A DNA stretch of 64,000 nt, taken from NCBI RefSeq assembly GCF_023573145.1, contig NZ_CP097636.1:1922001-1986000 (forward strand), read 5' to 3'. Source of the DNA: Aquincola tertiaricarbonis (GTDB taxonomy: Bacteria > Pseudomonadota > Gammaproteobacteria > Burkholderiales > Burkholderiaceae_C). Shown here piece by piece: positions 51,053 through 60,255 of this stretch; the stretch's first letter is position 1, and every line of letters begins with the position of its first letter. A model generated the notes under the pieces. The model searched no databases. It was not told the DNA's origin and worked only from the letters and a program-made list of their open reading frames with translations. Both the position numbers and the translations under genes were made by a program.

Positions 51053-51959
51053 CGGCCAGCTCCTGCCGAAGTGCGGGGGCCGCGGCGGCCAGGGCGGGCA
51101 TACCGGCCACGCGATCGATGAACTCGGCGCAACGGGCGATGACGGTGCGACGCTCACGGTCGACGGTGATCATGTGGTAGCTGTCGTCCAGCAGCAGCAG
51201 TTCCACCGGGGCCTGCACCACGCCGCGTGCGATGGTCTGGGCATTGGCCGCCGAGGCCACGTCGTCATGGCGGGCATGGATGGCCAGCACCGGCGCACGC
51301 ACGGCGGCCAGCCGGCGCCGCACGCGGGCCGAGAGCCGGCGCATCTCCTGGACGGTCCACCACGGATTGCCCGGCAGCCCGGCTTCGGCGCTGTGGCCTT
51401 CCAGCATGCGGCGCACGATCTGCTGGCGCAGTGCCTCGTCCTTGATGCCGTAGGGGGGCTGCTCCATGAACATGCGCGTGCGCCCGATGCCCAGCCGCCG
51501 CAGCAGCGGCAGCACGAAAGCAAAGCGGGTGTAGAACGGGATGGTCCAGCCGTCGTAGCGGAAGATGGTGGACAGCGCGCACACGCCATCGACGGATCCA
51601 GGTTCGTCCTCGGCCAGGGCCAGGGCCAGCACGGCCCCCACCGACAGCCCGCCCACCACCACCCGGTCGACCTCTGGCCGCAGCCGCATCAAGCCGGCGC
51701 GGGCGCTGGCCAGCCAGTCCTGCCAGCGGGTGGCCAGCAGGTCGTCCACGCTGCCGCAGTGGCCCGCCAGCTGCACCGCGTAGACGGTGAAGCCATGCTT
51801 GTGCAGGCCGCGGGCCAGCAGCCGCATCTCGTTGGGGGTGCCGGTCATGCCGTGCACCAGCAGCACGCCGGTGCGCGCCCGCGGGCCGCTGCCGGGCAGC
51901 AGGAACTCGTGGGGGGTGACGCAGATTTGGCGGCTGTCCAGTGTGCCGGGCGTGCTCAT
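51045..51959 (-). CDS. Alpha/beta-fold hydrolase (carboxylesterase/lipase type)
   Basis: This 304-residue protein has VLLVHGMTGTPNEMRLLARGL (oxyanion strand), nucleophile S106 in GLSVGAV, an acidic residue in IHARHDDVA and a His in DDSYHM. The layout fits bacterial monoacylglycerol-lipase or EST30-type esterases. It has no signal peptide, so it is cytoplasmic. It overlaps the HAD phosphatase by four bases upstream and the first DMT gene downstream. Confidence 0.9.
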   Translation of the reverse strand: MSTPGTLDSRQICVTPHEFLLPGSGPRARTGVLLVHGMTGTPNEMRLLARGLHKHGFTVYAVQLAGHCGSVDDLLATRWQDWLASARAGLMRLRPEVDRVVVGGLSVGAVLALALAEDEPGSVDGVCALSTIFRYDGWTIPFYTRFAFVLPLLRRLGIGRTRMFMEQPPYGIKDEALRQQIVRRMLEGHSAEAGLPGNPWWTVQEMRRLSARVRRRLAAVRAPVLAIHARHDDVASAANAQTIARGVVQAPVELLLLDDSYHMITVDRERRTVIARCAEFIDRVAGMPALAAAAPALRQELAVG

Positions 51960-52654
51960 GGGTGCACCCTCGCCTCGGCATCGGCGGCCACCAGCGCGGC
52001 CAGCCGGCTGAGCACGTCGCCGAAGTGCCGGAACGGCGCATGCGCCAGCCCATGGGCGCGGCAATGGTCGACCAGCCGGTCCTTGGCCAGCACGAAGTCG
52101 GCCTTGCCGCTGACGCAGAAGTCCGAAGCGCCGTCGCCCACGTACAGCACCCGCGTGCGCGGCCCGCGCTGCTCGGCCAGGCGCGCGCACTTGCAGTTGC
52201 CGCTGGCGCGCTCGCAGCGCGGGCTGGCATGGGGCGACTCCAGGCGCCAGCTGCGCGCGCCGGTGGGCACCAGGCGGTTGGCCAGCACCGGCAGCCGCTG
52301 CAGGCCCTGGCGTGCCAGCACCTGCACGATGGCCTGCTCGATGCCGTCGCTCACCACCATCACCGGGATGCCCATGGCCCGCGCGCCATCGACGAAGGCG
52401 CTGAAGTGCGGATCGACCGTGATGGTCTGCAAGTGCTGCTCGAACTCGCCCTGGCTCATGTCCAGCAGGGCCACCTGGCCCTTCATGCATTCTCGTGAGC
52501 CGATCTCGCCGCGCTCCCAGCGCGCTTCCAGCGCCTCCCAGCCGGGGCGGCCGAAGCGTGTCAGCAGCGTGTCGGTCACGTCCTGCAGGCTGATGGTGCC
52601 GTCGAAGTCGCACAGCACCGTCCAGGCCACTGTCGTGTCGTCTCGTTCATTCAT
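51956..52654 (-). CDS. HAD-superfamily phosphatase, MtnX/PSPase-like
   Basis: This 232-residue protein has the HAD catalytic motif CDFDGTIS (nucleophile D16, acid/base D18), motif II in VMVVSDGIEQAI, and the motif III/IV segment YVGDGASDFCVSGKADFVLAK. The cap position is that of the phosphoserine phosphatase/MtnX/PHOSPHO1 subgroup. A cysteine-rich loop (CERASGNCKC) precedes the third motif. It should dephosphorylate a small metabolite made or exported by the operon. Confidence 0.88.
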   Translation of the reverse strand: MNERDDTTVAWTVLCDFDGTISLQDVTDTLLTRFGRPGWEALEARWERGEIGSRECMKGQVALLDMSQGEFEQHLQTITVDPHFSAFVDGARAMGIPVMVVSDGIEQAIVQVLARQGLQRLPVLANRLVPTGARSWRLESPHASPRCERASGNCKCARLAEQRGPRTRVLYVGDGASDFCVSGKADFVLAKDRLVDHCRAHGLAHAPFRHFGDVLSRLAALVAADAEARVHP

Positions 52655-53558
52655 GCAAGTTCACCCTCACCCATTGGCCGGCGCGCAGGGCGCCTGCCGT
52701 CTCCAACTCGATCCAGCACTCCAGCACCCGCTGGCCGCCGCGGGCCAGCGGCTCGTCGTCGAGCCGGCTCGAGCCATACATGGCGCCCACGCGCACCACC
52801 CGGCCGGCCAGCGGCGCGGTGCCCGGGGCCTGCGGCCCGTCGGGCACCACGCTGGCCCGCAGACCGGTGTGCAGCGCCGGCGCCAGTGCCTCGTTCACCT
52901 CGGCGCGCACCCGCAGCGCCCGCGCCGGCAACAGCGACAGCAGCGGCCGCCCGGCCGCCACGCGGCTGCCCACGGGCGCCAGCTCGGTCTGCACCAGGCC
53001 GTCCACCGGTGCCAACACCCGGCGCTGTGCCAGCTGCACCTGCAGCGACTGCAGCCGGGCCTGCGTCAGTGCCAGTTCGGCAGCGCCCACGCGGACGGCC
53101 GATTCGGCCTCGCGCAGCGCCTGGCGCGCCTCGTCGCTGCGCACAGGATCGGCGGCGCCGGCGCGCTCGGCCTCGTCCAGCCGGGCCAGCAGCGACCGTG
53201 CCGGTGCGATGCGCTGCGTCAGCTGCTGCTGCTTGCTGCGCGCCAGCGCCAGCTCGGCCTGGGCGACGGCAGCCTCCTGCTCCAGCGCCGGGCTGGCCAG
53301 CACCGCCAGCAGCTGGCCACGGTGCACCGTCTGGCCCTCGGCCACGGCCAGCGTGCGCAGGCTGCCTTCCAGCGGCGCGGCCACTTCCAGCAGGCCGCCG
53401 GGCACTTCCACCTTGCCCCGCGCCACCAGGGCGACCGGCTGCGAGGCGGCCGCGGCCACGGCGGCCACCGCGGGCGCGGCCGCGGGCGCACGCTCGCTGC
53501 AGGCGCTCAACAGGGCCAGCAGCGCCGGCAGGCAGACAAGACAAGGACGCAGGCTCAT
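52647..53558 (-). CDS. HlyD/DevB-type periplasmic adaptor (lipoprotein)
   Basis: This 303-residue membrane-fusion protein has a lipobox LLSAC with lipidated C20. A biotinyl-lipoyl half (ARGKVEVPGGLLEVAAPLEGSLR) comes next. A coiled-coil hairpin (about 85-175, rich in Ala, Gln and Glu) is followed by the second lipoyl half RRVLAPVDGLV and a beta-barrel ending in QWVRVNLHE. It would link the ABC permease to the outer-membrane factor. It overlaps the HAD gene and the ATPase gene, showing one polycistron. Confidence 0.9.
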   Translation of the reverse strand: MSLRPCLVCLPALLALLSACSERAPAAAPAVAAVAAAASQPVALVARGKVEVPGGLLEVAAPLEGSLRTLAVAEGQTVHRGQLLAVLASPALEQEAAVAQAELALARSKQQQLTQRIAPARSLLARLDEAERAGAADPVRSDEARQALREAESAVRVGAAELALTQARLQSLQVQLAQRRVLAPVDGLVQTELAPVGSRVAAGRPLLSLLPARALRVRAEVNEALAPALHTGLRASVVPDGPQAPGTAPLAGRVVRVGAMYGSSRLDDEPLARGGQRVLECWIELETAGALRAGQWVRVNLHE

Positions 53559-54283
53559 GGCAGGGCGGGTTCGATGGGATCGGTGCCCGGCTCGGGGCAC
53601 CAGTCGCTGTGGATGCGGCCGTCTTCCATGCTGAGCACGCGGTCGGCATGGCGCACGAGGCGCGGGTCGTGGCTGACGCACAGCACCGTGGTGCCGTGGG
53701 TGCGGGCGATGCGGCGCAACAAGGCCACCACGCGGCGGCCGTTGTCGGCGTCCAGCGCGCTGGTGGGCTCGTCGGCGAACAGCAGCTGCGGCGCCTTGGC
53801 GATGGCGCGTGCCACCGCCACACGCTGGCGCTCGCCGCCGGACAGCTGGGCCTGCCGGTGATGGGCGCGATGGCTGAGACCCACCTCGTCCAGCGCCTGC
53901 ATCGCGCGCTCGCGCGCCTCGCGGTCGGACAGACCCATGTAGCCCAGCGGCAGCGCCACCTGTTCCCACGCGGTCAGCGCCGGAAACAGGTTGAAGCCCT
54001 GGAACACGAAGCCGGTGTGGCGCAGGCGGAACTCCTGCAGCGCACGCGCGCCCAGCCCGGTGAGGCACTGGCCCAGGGCGTGCACCTCGCCGGCGTCGGG
54101 CACTTCCAGCGCCGACAGCAGCGCCAGCAGCGTGCTCTTGCCGCAGCCCGACGGGCCCGACACCAGGGTGAGCTGCCCAGCCTGCAGTTCCAGCGACAGT
54201 TCGCGCAGCACATGGCTGCGCACCGAGCCGTTGGCAAACGACTTGCAAAGGCCGTGGGCGCGCAAGGTGGCTTGCATGCTCAT
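53555..54283 (-). CDS. ABC exporter ATPase, LolD/DevA-like
   Basis: This 242-residue single-domain ATPase has Walker A SGPSGCGKST, Q-loop VFQGFNLFPALTAWEQV, signature LSGGERQRVAVARAIA, Walker B LLFADEPTSALD and switch His in VSHDPRL. The sequence is of the MacB/LolD/DevA class that drives mechanotransmission pumps. It is encoded between the permease and the adaptor with four-base overlaps. Confidence 0.94.
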   Translation of the reverse strand: MSMQATLRAHGLCKSFANGSVRSHVLRELSLELQAGQLTLVSGPSGCGKSTLLALLSALEVPDAGEVHALGQCLTGLGARALQEFRLRHTGFVFQGFNLFPALTAWEQVALPLGYMGLSDREARERAMQALDEVGLSHRAHHRQAQLSGGERQRVAVARAIAKAPQLLFADEPTSALDADNGRRVVALLRRIARTHGTTVLCVSHDPRLVRHADRVLSMEDGRIHSDWCPEPGTDPIEPALP

Positions 54284-55413
54284 CGCAGCAGCATGGCCGG
54301 ATTGGCCTGGAACAGCCCGCGCAGCGCCACCAGGCCCGACAGCAGCGCCAGTGCAGCCACCAGCACGGCGCAGCCCAGGGCCGCCTCCCAGCTCATGGCC
54401 ACCGGCACCGCATAGCTGCCGGCCAGCCAGATCAGCAGCGCGCTGGCCAGGCCGGCCAGCACCAGGCCGACACCGCCGATCCAGCAGGCCTGCTGCACCA
54501 CCACCCGGCCCAGCGCGCGCATGCTGACGCCCAGCGCATGCAAGGTGGCGTACTCGCGCGCCGAAGAAGCCACCACCGAGGTGAGCGACTGGCTGGTGAT
54601 GACCACGCCCACCAGGCACACGATGCCGGCCATGAACAGCACTGCGGTGCCGGCACCGGTGTCCAGCATCCAGTACAGCTGCGAGCGGCGCGCGAACTGC
54701 GCCGCCGTCCACACCTCGAACGGGCCGAAGGTGGCATCGCGGCCGAAGGCCTGCTGCACCTGGTCGGGGTCGCTGCCCGGCTTCAGGGAGGCCACGAAAT
54801 AGGTGGCCCCTTCGCCGCGGGCCGGCGCGCCCAGGCCGCGGGCGGTGTCCAGCGACGCCAGCACGTTGACGCCGCCCAGGGCGCGCAGCCCCGCGATGGC
54901 CGCCACGACCTGCACCCGTCGGGCGTTGATCCAGGCCCACTCGCCGGGGCGTGTGCCCAGCTGGTCCATCTCCGAGCGGTCGATGACCACCGCGTCAGGC
55001 TGCGCCAGGGCTGCCCGCAGCGCCGGGCTGAGCACATGCGAGAACATCATGGCGCCGGCCGCCGTCTGCAGCCCCGAGACGAAGACCGGCACACCGCCGC
55101 CGCTGCGGGCGGCATCCTGCCAGTCGGCCTCCAGCCACAGGTAGGGCTCCACGTCGTGCACGCGCGGGTCCATGCGCAGCCGCATCTCGACGTCCGGCGC
55201 CACCGGGCGGCCGAAGTTGACGCTCTGCGTGCCGGGGTAGCCCACCCACAGGTCGGCGCTGGAAGCCGTCACCGACACCGCGGCACTGCCGAAGATGCCC
55301 AGCACCAGCGCCACCTGTACCGACAGCAGCACGCCGCTGAAGCACAGGGCCAGCGCGGCCGGCACGAAGCGCCGCCATTCGTGCACCAGCATGCGACGCG
55401 CCAAGGGGATCAT
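54280..55413 (-). CDS. DevC-like FtsX-type ABC permease
   Basis: This 377-residue permease has one N-terminal membrane helix (about 15-40), a periplasmic MacB-like domain of some 200 residues, and three C-terminal helices starting near residue 250. The segment SADLWVGYPGTQSVNFGRP just after the first helix is reminiscent of DevC proteins of DevBCA glycolipid exporters. A charged loop SSAREYATLHALGVS resembles the coupling helix. The substrate is not known. Confidence 0.88.
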   Translation of the reverse strand: MIPLARRMLVHEWRRFVPAALALCFSGVLLSVQVALVLGIFGSAAVSVTASSADLWVGYPGTQSVNFGRPVAPDVEMRLRMDPRVHDVEPYLWLEADWQDAARSGGGVPVFVSGLQTAAGAMMFSHVLSPALRAALAQPDAVVIDRSEMDQLGTRPGEWAWINARRVQVVAAIAGLRALGGVNVLASLDTARGLGAPARGEGATYFVASLKPGSDPDQVQQAFGRDATFGPFEVWTAAQFARRSQLYWMLDTGAGTAVLFMAGIVCLVGVVITSQSLTSVVASSAREYATLHALGVSMRALGRVVVQQACWIGGVGLVLAGLASALLIWLAGSYAVPVAMSWEAALGCAVLVAALALLSGLVALRGLFQANPAMLLR

Positions 55414-56801
55414 GGCGTGGCCTCCAGGCCCTGGGGCAACGGCGCGCCACCCACGGCGCGGTACAGGCTCACCAGCGCCAGCGCACTGCCGGCATCGGCC
55501 TGTGCCAGTTCGGCCTCGGCCAGCAGCTGCGTGCGCCGCAGCGCCAGCTGATCGGCATCGCCCGACAGACCCAGCCGCTGCTGCACCGCCTGCTGCTGCA
55601 GCAGTCGCTGCTGGGCCTGCGCGGCCTCGGCCAGTGCCTGCCGGCGGTCGCGCCGCATCTGCAGGGTGTCGAGCGCCGACTCCACCTCGGCCACCGCCAC
55701 CAGCACGGTGCGCCGCTGGTCCAGCAGCGCCTCGTTGACGTGTTCCTGCGCCGCCAGGGCGCGGTCGCGCCGCAGGTCCCAGTCGAACAGCGGCAGGTCC
55801 AGCGTGGGTGCCAGGCTGGCCAGGGCGTGGGTGGGCCGCTGGCCCCGCTGGGTGACGTTCCACGCCCGCAGCACACCGGCGCCGAGCACGATGCGCGGCG
55901 CCATCTCGGCCTGCGACATGCCGGCCTCGCCAGCGGCGATGCGCACGCTCTCTTCGGCCGCGCGCACGTCGGGGCGGTGCAGCAGAACCGTGGCCGGCAG
56001 CGCCTGCAGCGAACGCGGTGCCGGCTGCGGCACGGTGGCGGGCTGCAGCCAGGCCGGGTCGGGGCGGCTGCGGCCGATCAGCAGCGCCAGCGCCTGCGCC
56101 GACGCCTGGGCCAGGCCGCGCTGCTCGGCAGCCGCAGCGCGCGCCTGGGCCACCCGCTGGTCGGCCTGCAGCCGCTCCGCCGCCGGGGCCAGGCGCGACT
56201 TCATGCGCACCTGGGCCAGCGCGGCGCTGTCGGTCTCCAGCGCCACGAGCTGCTCCTGGGCCAGCGCCTGCTGCTGGGCCGCGCGCAGCCCCAGGTACTG
56301 GCGCACCGTCTCGGCCACCACCATCACGCGCGCGGCCTGCTCGGCCCATTGCGCCTTGGCCTGTTGGCCAGCGGCCGCGGCGCGGCTGGCCTCGGCCATG
56401 CCGAAAAGGCCCGGCTCCCAACTGGCGTCCACACCGACGTGAACGAAGGAATCGGTGGCCTTGGCGTCGCTCATCGGATGCACGCCGAAGGCCAGCGAAG
56501 GTCGCCAGCGCGCCGCCTCGCTGCCGGCCAGCAGCCGGGCCTGGCGCACGCGGCTGGTGGCCATCAGCAGCTCCGGGTTGGCCTGCAGCGCCTGCGCCAC
56601 CAGCTGATCCAGCAGCGGGTCGTTCCAGTCCTTCCACCAGCCCTGCAGGTCGGCGGCGGGCGACTCGCGGTCACGCGGCGTCGCCCAGTCGGGCGGCACC
56701 TCGGCCGGGGCCGGCGGCTGCAGCGGCGGCAGCGTGCAGCCCGCCATCAAGGCGGGCAGGCACACACAGGAAAGAAGCTTGAGGGGCGGCATCGGAGACA
56801 T
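55410..56801 (-). CDS. Outer-membrane efflux lipoprotein of the DevBCA-like pump
   Basis: This is a 463-residue TolC-superfamily, NodT-type lipoprotein with lipobox LMAGC (C22). It has two helical-hairpin repeats and the family motif VLLHRPDVRAAEESV. It is the first gene of the minus-strand operon, so each copy of the pump has a dedicated outer-membrane channel. The start is ATG at 56801 or 56792; both keep the signal. It is divergent from a two-component system 104 bases away. Confidence 0.9.
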   Translation of the reverse strand: MSPMPPLKLLSCVCLPALMAGCTLPPLQPPAPAEVPPDWATPRDRESPAADLQGWWKDWNDPLLDQLVAQALQANPELLMATSRVRQARLLAGSEAARWRPSLAFGVHPMSDAKATDSFVHVGVDASWEPGLFGMAEASRAAAAGQQAKAQWAEQAARVMVVAETVRQYLGLRAAQQQALAQEQLVALETDSAALAQVRMKSRLAPAAERLQADQRVAQARAAAAEQRGLAQASAQALALLIGRSRPDPAWLQPATVPQPAPRSLQALPATVLLHRPDVRAAEESVRIAAGEAGMSQAEMAPRIVLGAGVLRAWNVTQRGQRPTHALASLAPTLDLPLFDWDLRRDRALAAQEHVNEALLDQRRTVLVAVAEVESALDTLQMRRDRRQALAEAAQAQQRLLQQQAVQQRLGLSGDADQLALRRTQLLAEAELAQADAGSALALVSLYRAVGGAPLPQGLEATP

Positions 56802-56905
56802 CCCGGCGACAGGCCGGCTTGGCTGCATTGAAGCCGACGCACCTTGCAGCGCGGTGCATCCTGTGTGGAGATCTCGTGGAGCCGACGCTGGCGATAATCC
56901 TGCGG

Positions 56906-57622
56906 ATGTTCGCCCCCCCTTCCGCCCCACCCACCATCCTCGTGGTCGAGGATGAGCCGGGCATCGCCGACGTGCTGCTGGCCTACCTGCGCCGCGACGG
57001 CATGCGTGCCGAGCTGGCCACCAGCGGTGAGGCCGCGCTGGACACCTTCCGCCGCCTGCGGCCCGACCTGGTGCTGCTGGACGTGCGGCTGCCCGGCATC
57101 GACGGCCTGGACGTGCTGCGCGTGCTGCGCGCCGAAAGCCATGTGCCGGTGCTGATGGTGACCGCGCGCGCCGAGGACGTGGACAAGCTGCTGGCACTGC
57201 GCATGGGCGCCGACGATTACGTCGTCAAGCCCTTCAGCCCGCCCGAGGTGGTGGAGCGGGTGCGTGCCGTGCTGCGGCGCACCGGCATCGGCCGCCAGGC
57301 CGAGCTGGCGCCGGCGGTGCTGCGGGTGGGCCAGCTCGAGATCGATCCGCAGGCCCACCGCGCACGCGTCATCGGCGACGCGCCGCAGGACCTGGCGTTG
57401 ACGCTGACCGAGTTCCGGTTGCTCGCCTGCCTGGCGGCGCAGCCGCAGCGTTGTTTCTCGCGGGCCCAGCTGGTCGAGGCCGCCCTGCCCGACAGCGACG
57501 CGCTGGAGCGGGTGATCGACTCGCACCTGTCCAAGCTGCGGCGCAAGCTGGAGCAGGCCGGCCTGCCCGAGCTCATCGACACCGTGCGCGGCGTGGGCTA
57601 CCGACTGTGGCCGGCCTCCTAG
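56906..57622 (+). CDS. OmpR-family response regulator, BaeR-like
   Basis: This 238-residue protein has receiver motifs VVEDEPGI, phospho-acceptor D59 in LVLLDVRLPGIDG, Thr in VTARAED and Lys in VVKPFSPPEV. A winged-helix domain ending DTVRGVGYRLWPAS follows. The ATG at 56906 is chosen because it places the receiver at the usual distance from the N-terminus. It diverges from the pump/biosynthesis operon and is the obvious candidate to control it. A GATAAT sequence lies just upstream at 56892-56897. Confidence 0.92.
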   Translation: MFAPPSAPPTILVVEDEPGIADVLLAYLRRDGMRAELATSGEAALDTFRRLRPDLVLLDVRLPGIDGLDVLRVLRAESHVPVLMVTARAEDVDKLLALRMGADDYVVKPFSPPEVVERVRAVLRRTGIGRQAELAPAVLRVGQLEIDPQAHRARVIGDAPQDLALTLTEFRLLACLAAQPQRCFSRAQLVEAALPDSDALERVIDSHLSKLRRKLEQAGLPELIDTVRGVGYRLWPAS

Positions 57623-58770
57623 ACCGCATCTGGGTGCGCTTCGGGCTGGCGATCGCGCTGGCCGTGCTGGTGACCATCGCCCTGCTGTCGGCCTGCCTGC
57701 TGCTGGTCACCCGCTGGCAGTATGAGCAGTTCTACAGCGGGCTGCCGGTGCAGGTGCAGCGCGAGCTGGACTCGCAACGCCAGCTCAACCCCGATCCGAT
57801 GGACAACCCGCAGATCGCCGACATCTACAGCCGCTACTGGCGGGCCGATCCGCTGTACGGCGAACGCATGTCGATGCTGCTGGGGCTGGCCTTCTGCCTG
57901 CCGGTCGGCATGGCCGCCGGCCTGTGGCTGTCGCGCGCGGTCTCGCGGCCTCTGGCCTCGATGGCCGAGGCCGCCAACCGCATCGCACTGGGCGACTTCA
58001 GCGTGCGGGCCGAGGTGCAGCGTGAGCGGGGCGAACTGGCCGACATGCTGCGCAACTTCAACCGCATGACGGATTCGCTGCAGGCGCTGGAGGAGGAGCG
58101 GCGCCACACCGTGGCGGTGCTGTCGCACGAGTTGCGCACGCCGCTGACGGTGCTCACCGCGCGGCTGCATGCCCTGCGCGACGGCATCCTCGAGCCCGAA
58201 CCGGCGGAGATCTCGCGGCTGCTGGGCGAAGTGGATCACCTGTCGCGGCTGGTCGCCGACATGCACACGCTGGCGCTGGCCGATGCGGGGCGCCTGACGC
58301 TGCAGCGCGTGCGCTTCGACCTGGCCGAGCTGGCCGCCGAGGTGGTGGCGGTATTCGAAGGCCGGCTGCGCGATGGCGGACCGTCATTGCAGCTGCAGCG
58401 CAGCGGCCCGGTGCCGGTGCATGCCGACCGCGACCGCACGCGCCAGGTGCTGTCCAACCTGCTGGACAACGCGCTGCGCCATGCCGCCGGCGCCACGCAG
58501 GTGCTGGTGTCGGTGGGCAGTGAGCCGGGTATGGGCCTGCTGGTGGTGGCCGACGACGGGCCGGGCCTGCCCAGCGCGGTGAGCCTGGATGCGCGCAGCC
58601 GCTTTCAAAGCATGGGCAGCAGCGCTGGCTCGGGGCTGGGCCTGTCCATCGTGCAGGCGCTGGTCAGCGGCCAAGGCGGCAGCGTGCACTGCCGCCGCGG
58701 CCCGGGCGGCGCCCACTTCAGCGTGCGGCTGCCAGCGGCGCCGCCGGGGCCGGCGGCGGCGGCGGGCTGA
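57607..58770 (+). CDS. Sensor histidine kinase, BaeS-like
   Basis: This 387-residue kinase has helices at about 8-30 and 95-117, a short periplasmic segment and a HAMP domain (AMAEAANRIALGDFSVR region). The DHp His lies in VLSHELRTPLTVLTARLHALRDG. The HATPase boxes are NLLDNALRHAAG, DDGPGLP and GSGLGLSIVQALV. The GTG at 57607 overlaps the regulator by 16 bases; a GTG at 57634, just after the regulator stop, is an alternative. The C-terminus ends in an Ala/Pro tail. Confidence 0.92.
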   Translation: MAGLLDRIWVRFGLAIALAVLVTIALLSACLLLVTRWQYEQFYSGLPVQVQRELDSQRQLNPDPMDNPQIADIYSRYWRADPLYGERMSMLLGLAFCLPVGMAAGLWLSRAVSRPLASMAEAANRIALGDFSVRAEVQRERGELADMLRNFNRMTDSLQALEEERRHTVAVLSHELRTPLTVLTARLHALRDGILEPEPAEISRLLGEVDHLSRLVADMHTLALADAGRLTLQRVRFDLAELAAEVVAVFEGRLRDGGPSLQLQRSGPVPVHADRDRTRQVLSNLLDNALRHAAGATQVLVSVGSEPGMGLLVVADDGPGLPSAVSLDARSRFQSMGSSAGSGLGLSIVQALVSGQGGSVHCRRGPGGAHFSVRLPAAPPGPAAAAG

Positions 58771-58785
58771 AGCGGCGGCACTGCC

Positions 58786-60255
58786 ATGAAGCCCACGCTG
58801 CTGGTCACCCTGTTCGAAGGCCAGGCCGGCGGCGGCCGGCGTGAGCGGCTGTGCGCCGCCCTGCGTGAAGCGGTGCGCAGCGGCCACGCGCGGCTGGGTG
58901 ACCGCCTGCCCAGCAGCCGCGACCTGGCGCAGGACCTGGGCCTGTCGCGCGTGACGGTGGAGGCCGCCTACGCCCAGCTGGAAACCGAGGGCTACCTGCG
59001 CCGCCAGGTGGGCCAGGGCAGCTTCGTCGCCATCGACATGGGCGCTGCGGTGGCCGCGGCCGCGCTGCGCAGCACCGGCGTTCGCCGGCCGCTGCCCGAG
59101 CCGGCGGCGCTGTCGCGGCGGGGCCAGCGCATGGTGGACACCGGCGGCTGTGTGGAGCCCGACCGGCCGCGCGCCTTCGTGGCCGGCAGCCCCGACCTGC
59201 AGGCCTTTCCCACCGACCTGTGGCGCCACCTGCTGCAGCGGCGCTGGCGCCATGACGCCGCCGCGCTGATGTTCTACGGCGACCCGCAAGGCCTGCCCGC
59301 GCTGCGCGAGGCCATCGCGCGCTACCTGACGCAGTCACGCGGGGTGCGCTGCACCGCGGCGCAGGTGCTGGTGCTCACCAGCTCGCAGCAGGCACTGCAG
59401 CTGCTGTCGGCCACGCTGCTGGACGAAGGCGATGCCGTGTGGATGGAAGACCCCGGTTATGCGGGCGCACGCACCGCCTTTGCCGCCAGCGGGGCGCAGC
59501 TGGTGGACATGGCGCTGGACGACCACGGCGCCACGCTGGGGCCTGCGCGGCCCCTCCCTCGCCTCATCTACCTCACGCCCTCGCACCAGTTCCCCACCGG
59601 TCGGGCGATGTCGCTGGAGCGGCGCCTGGCCTTCATCGCGCAGGCGCATGCGGCCGGGGCGTGGCTGATCGAGGACGACTACGACAGCGAGTTCCTGTAC
59701 GACCACGCGCCCACGCCTGCGCTGCAGGGGCTGGACGAGCACGGCCGCGTGGTCTACATCGGCACCTTCTCCAAGTCGCTGTTCCCTTCGGTGCGGCTGG
59801 CCTACATGGTGCTGCCCGAGGCGCTGGTGGCACCGCTGGTGACCGCCCGCAGCACCTACGACGGCCACCCCTCGCAGCCGATGCAGGCGGTGGCGGCCGA
59901 CTTCCTGGAGCAAGGCCATTTCGCGGCCCACCTGCGGCTGATGCGCCAGCTCTACCGCGGCCGGCGCGATGCGCTGCTGCAGGCCCTGCACAGCCACCTG
60001 CCCTGGGCCGAGCCGCTGGACAGCCGCGGCGGCCTGCAGATGGCCGTGCGCCTGCCGCCCGGCAGCGAGCAGCGGCTCACCCGGCTAGCCGCGCAGCGCG
60101 GCATCGCTACGCCCAGCCTGGGCGAGCTGTACCACACGGTGCCGCGCACCGAGGGCTGGCGGCTGGGGTTCGCGGCGCTGGCGCCGCGCGCGATCGAAGA
60201 CGCGGTCCAGGCGCTGGCGGGCATCCGGGTGCCGCGACGGGCGGCAGACGGCTGA
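58786..60255 (+). CDS. MocR/PdxR-type GntR-aminotransferase regulator
   Basis: This 489-residue regulator has an N-terminal GntR winged helix (LGDRLPSSRDLAQDLGLSRVTVEAAYAQLETEGYL). It is fused to a fold-type I aminotransferase-like domain that retains the PLP Lys K330 in IGTFSKSLFPSVRLAY and the FYGDPQGLPALREAIARYL motif. Such proteins sense PLP or its amino-acid adducts. It follows the kinase by 15 bases. The nearby PLP enzymes may be targets, but this is inference. Confidence 0.93.
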   Translation: MKPTLLVTLFEGQAGGGRRERLCAALREAVRSGHARLGDRLPSSRDLAQDLGLSRVTVEAAYAQLETEGYLRRQVGQGSFVAIDMGAAVAAAALRSTGVRRPLPEPAALSRRGQRMVDTGGCVEPDRPRAFVAGSPDLQAFPTDLWRHLLQRRWRHDAAALMFYGDPQGLPALREAIARYLTQSRGVRCTAAQVLVLTSSQQALQLLSATLLDEGDAVWMEDPGYAGARTAFAASGAQLVDMALDDHGATLGPARPLPRLIYLTPSHQFPTGRAMSLERRLAFIAQAHAAGAWLIEDDYDSEFLYDHAPTPALQGLDEHGRVVYIGTFSKSLFPSVRLAYMVLPEALVAPLVTARSTYDGHPSQPMQAVAADFLEQGHFAAHLRLMRQLYRGRRDALLQALHSHLPWAEPLDSRGGLQMAVRLPPGSEQRLTRLAAQRGIATPSLGELYHTVPRTEGWRLGFAALAPRAIEDAVQALAGIRVPRRAADG

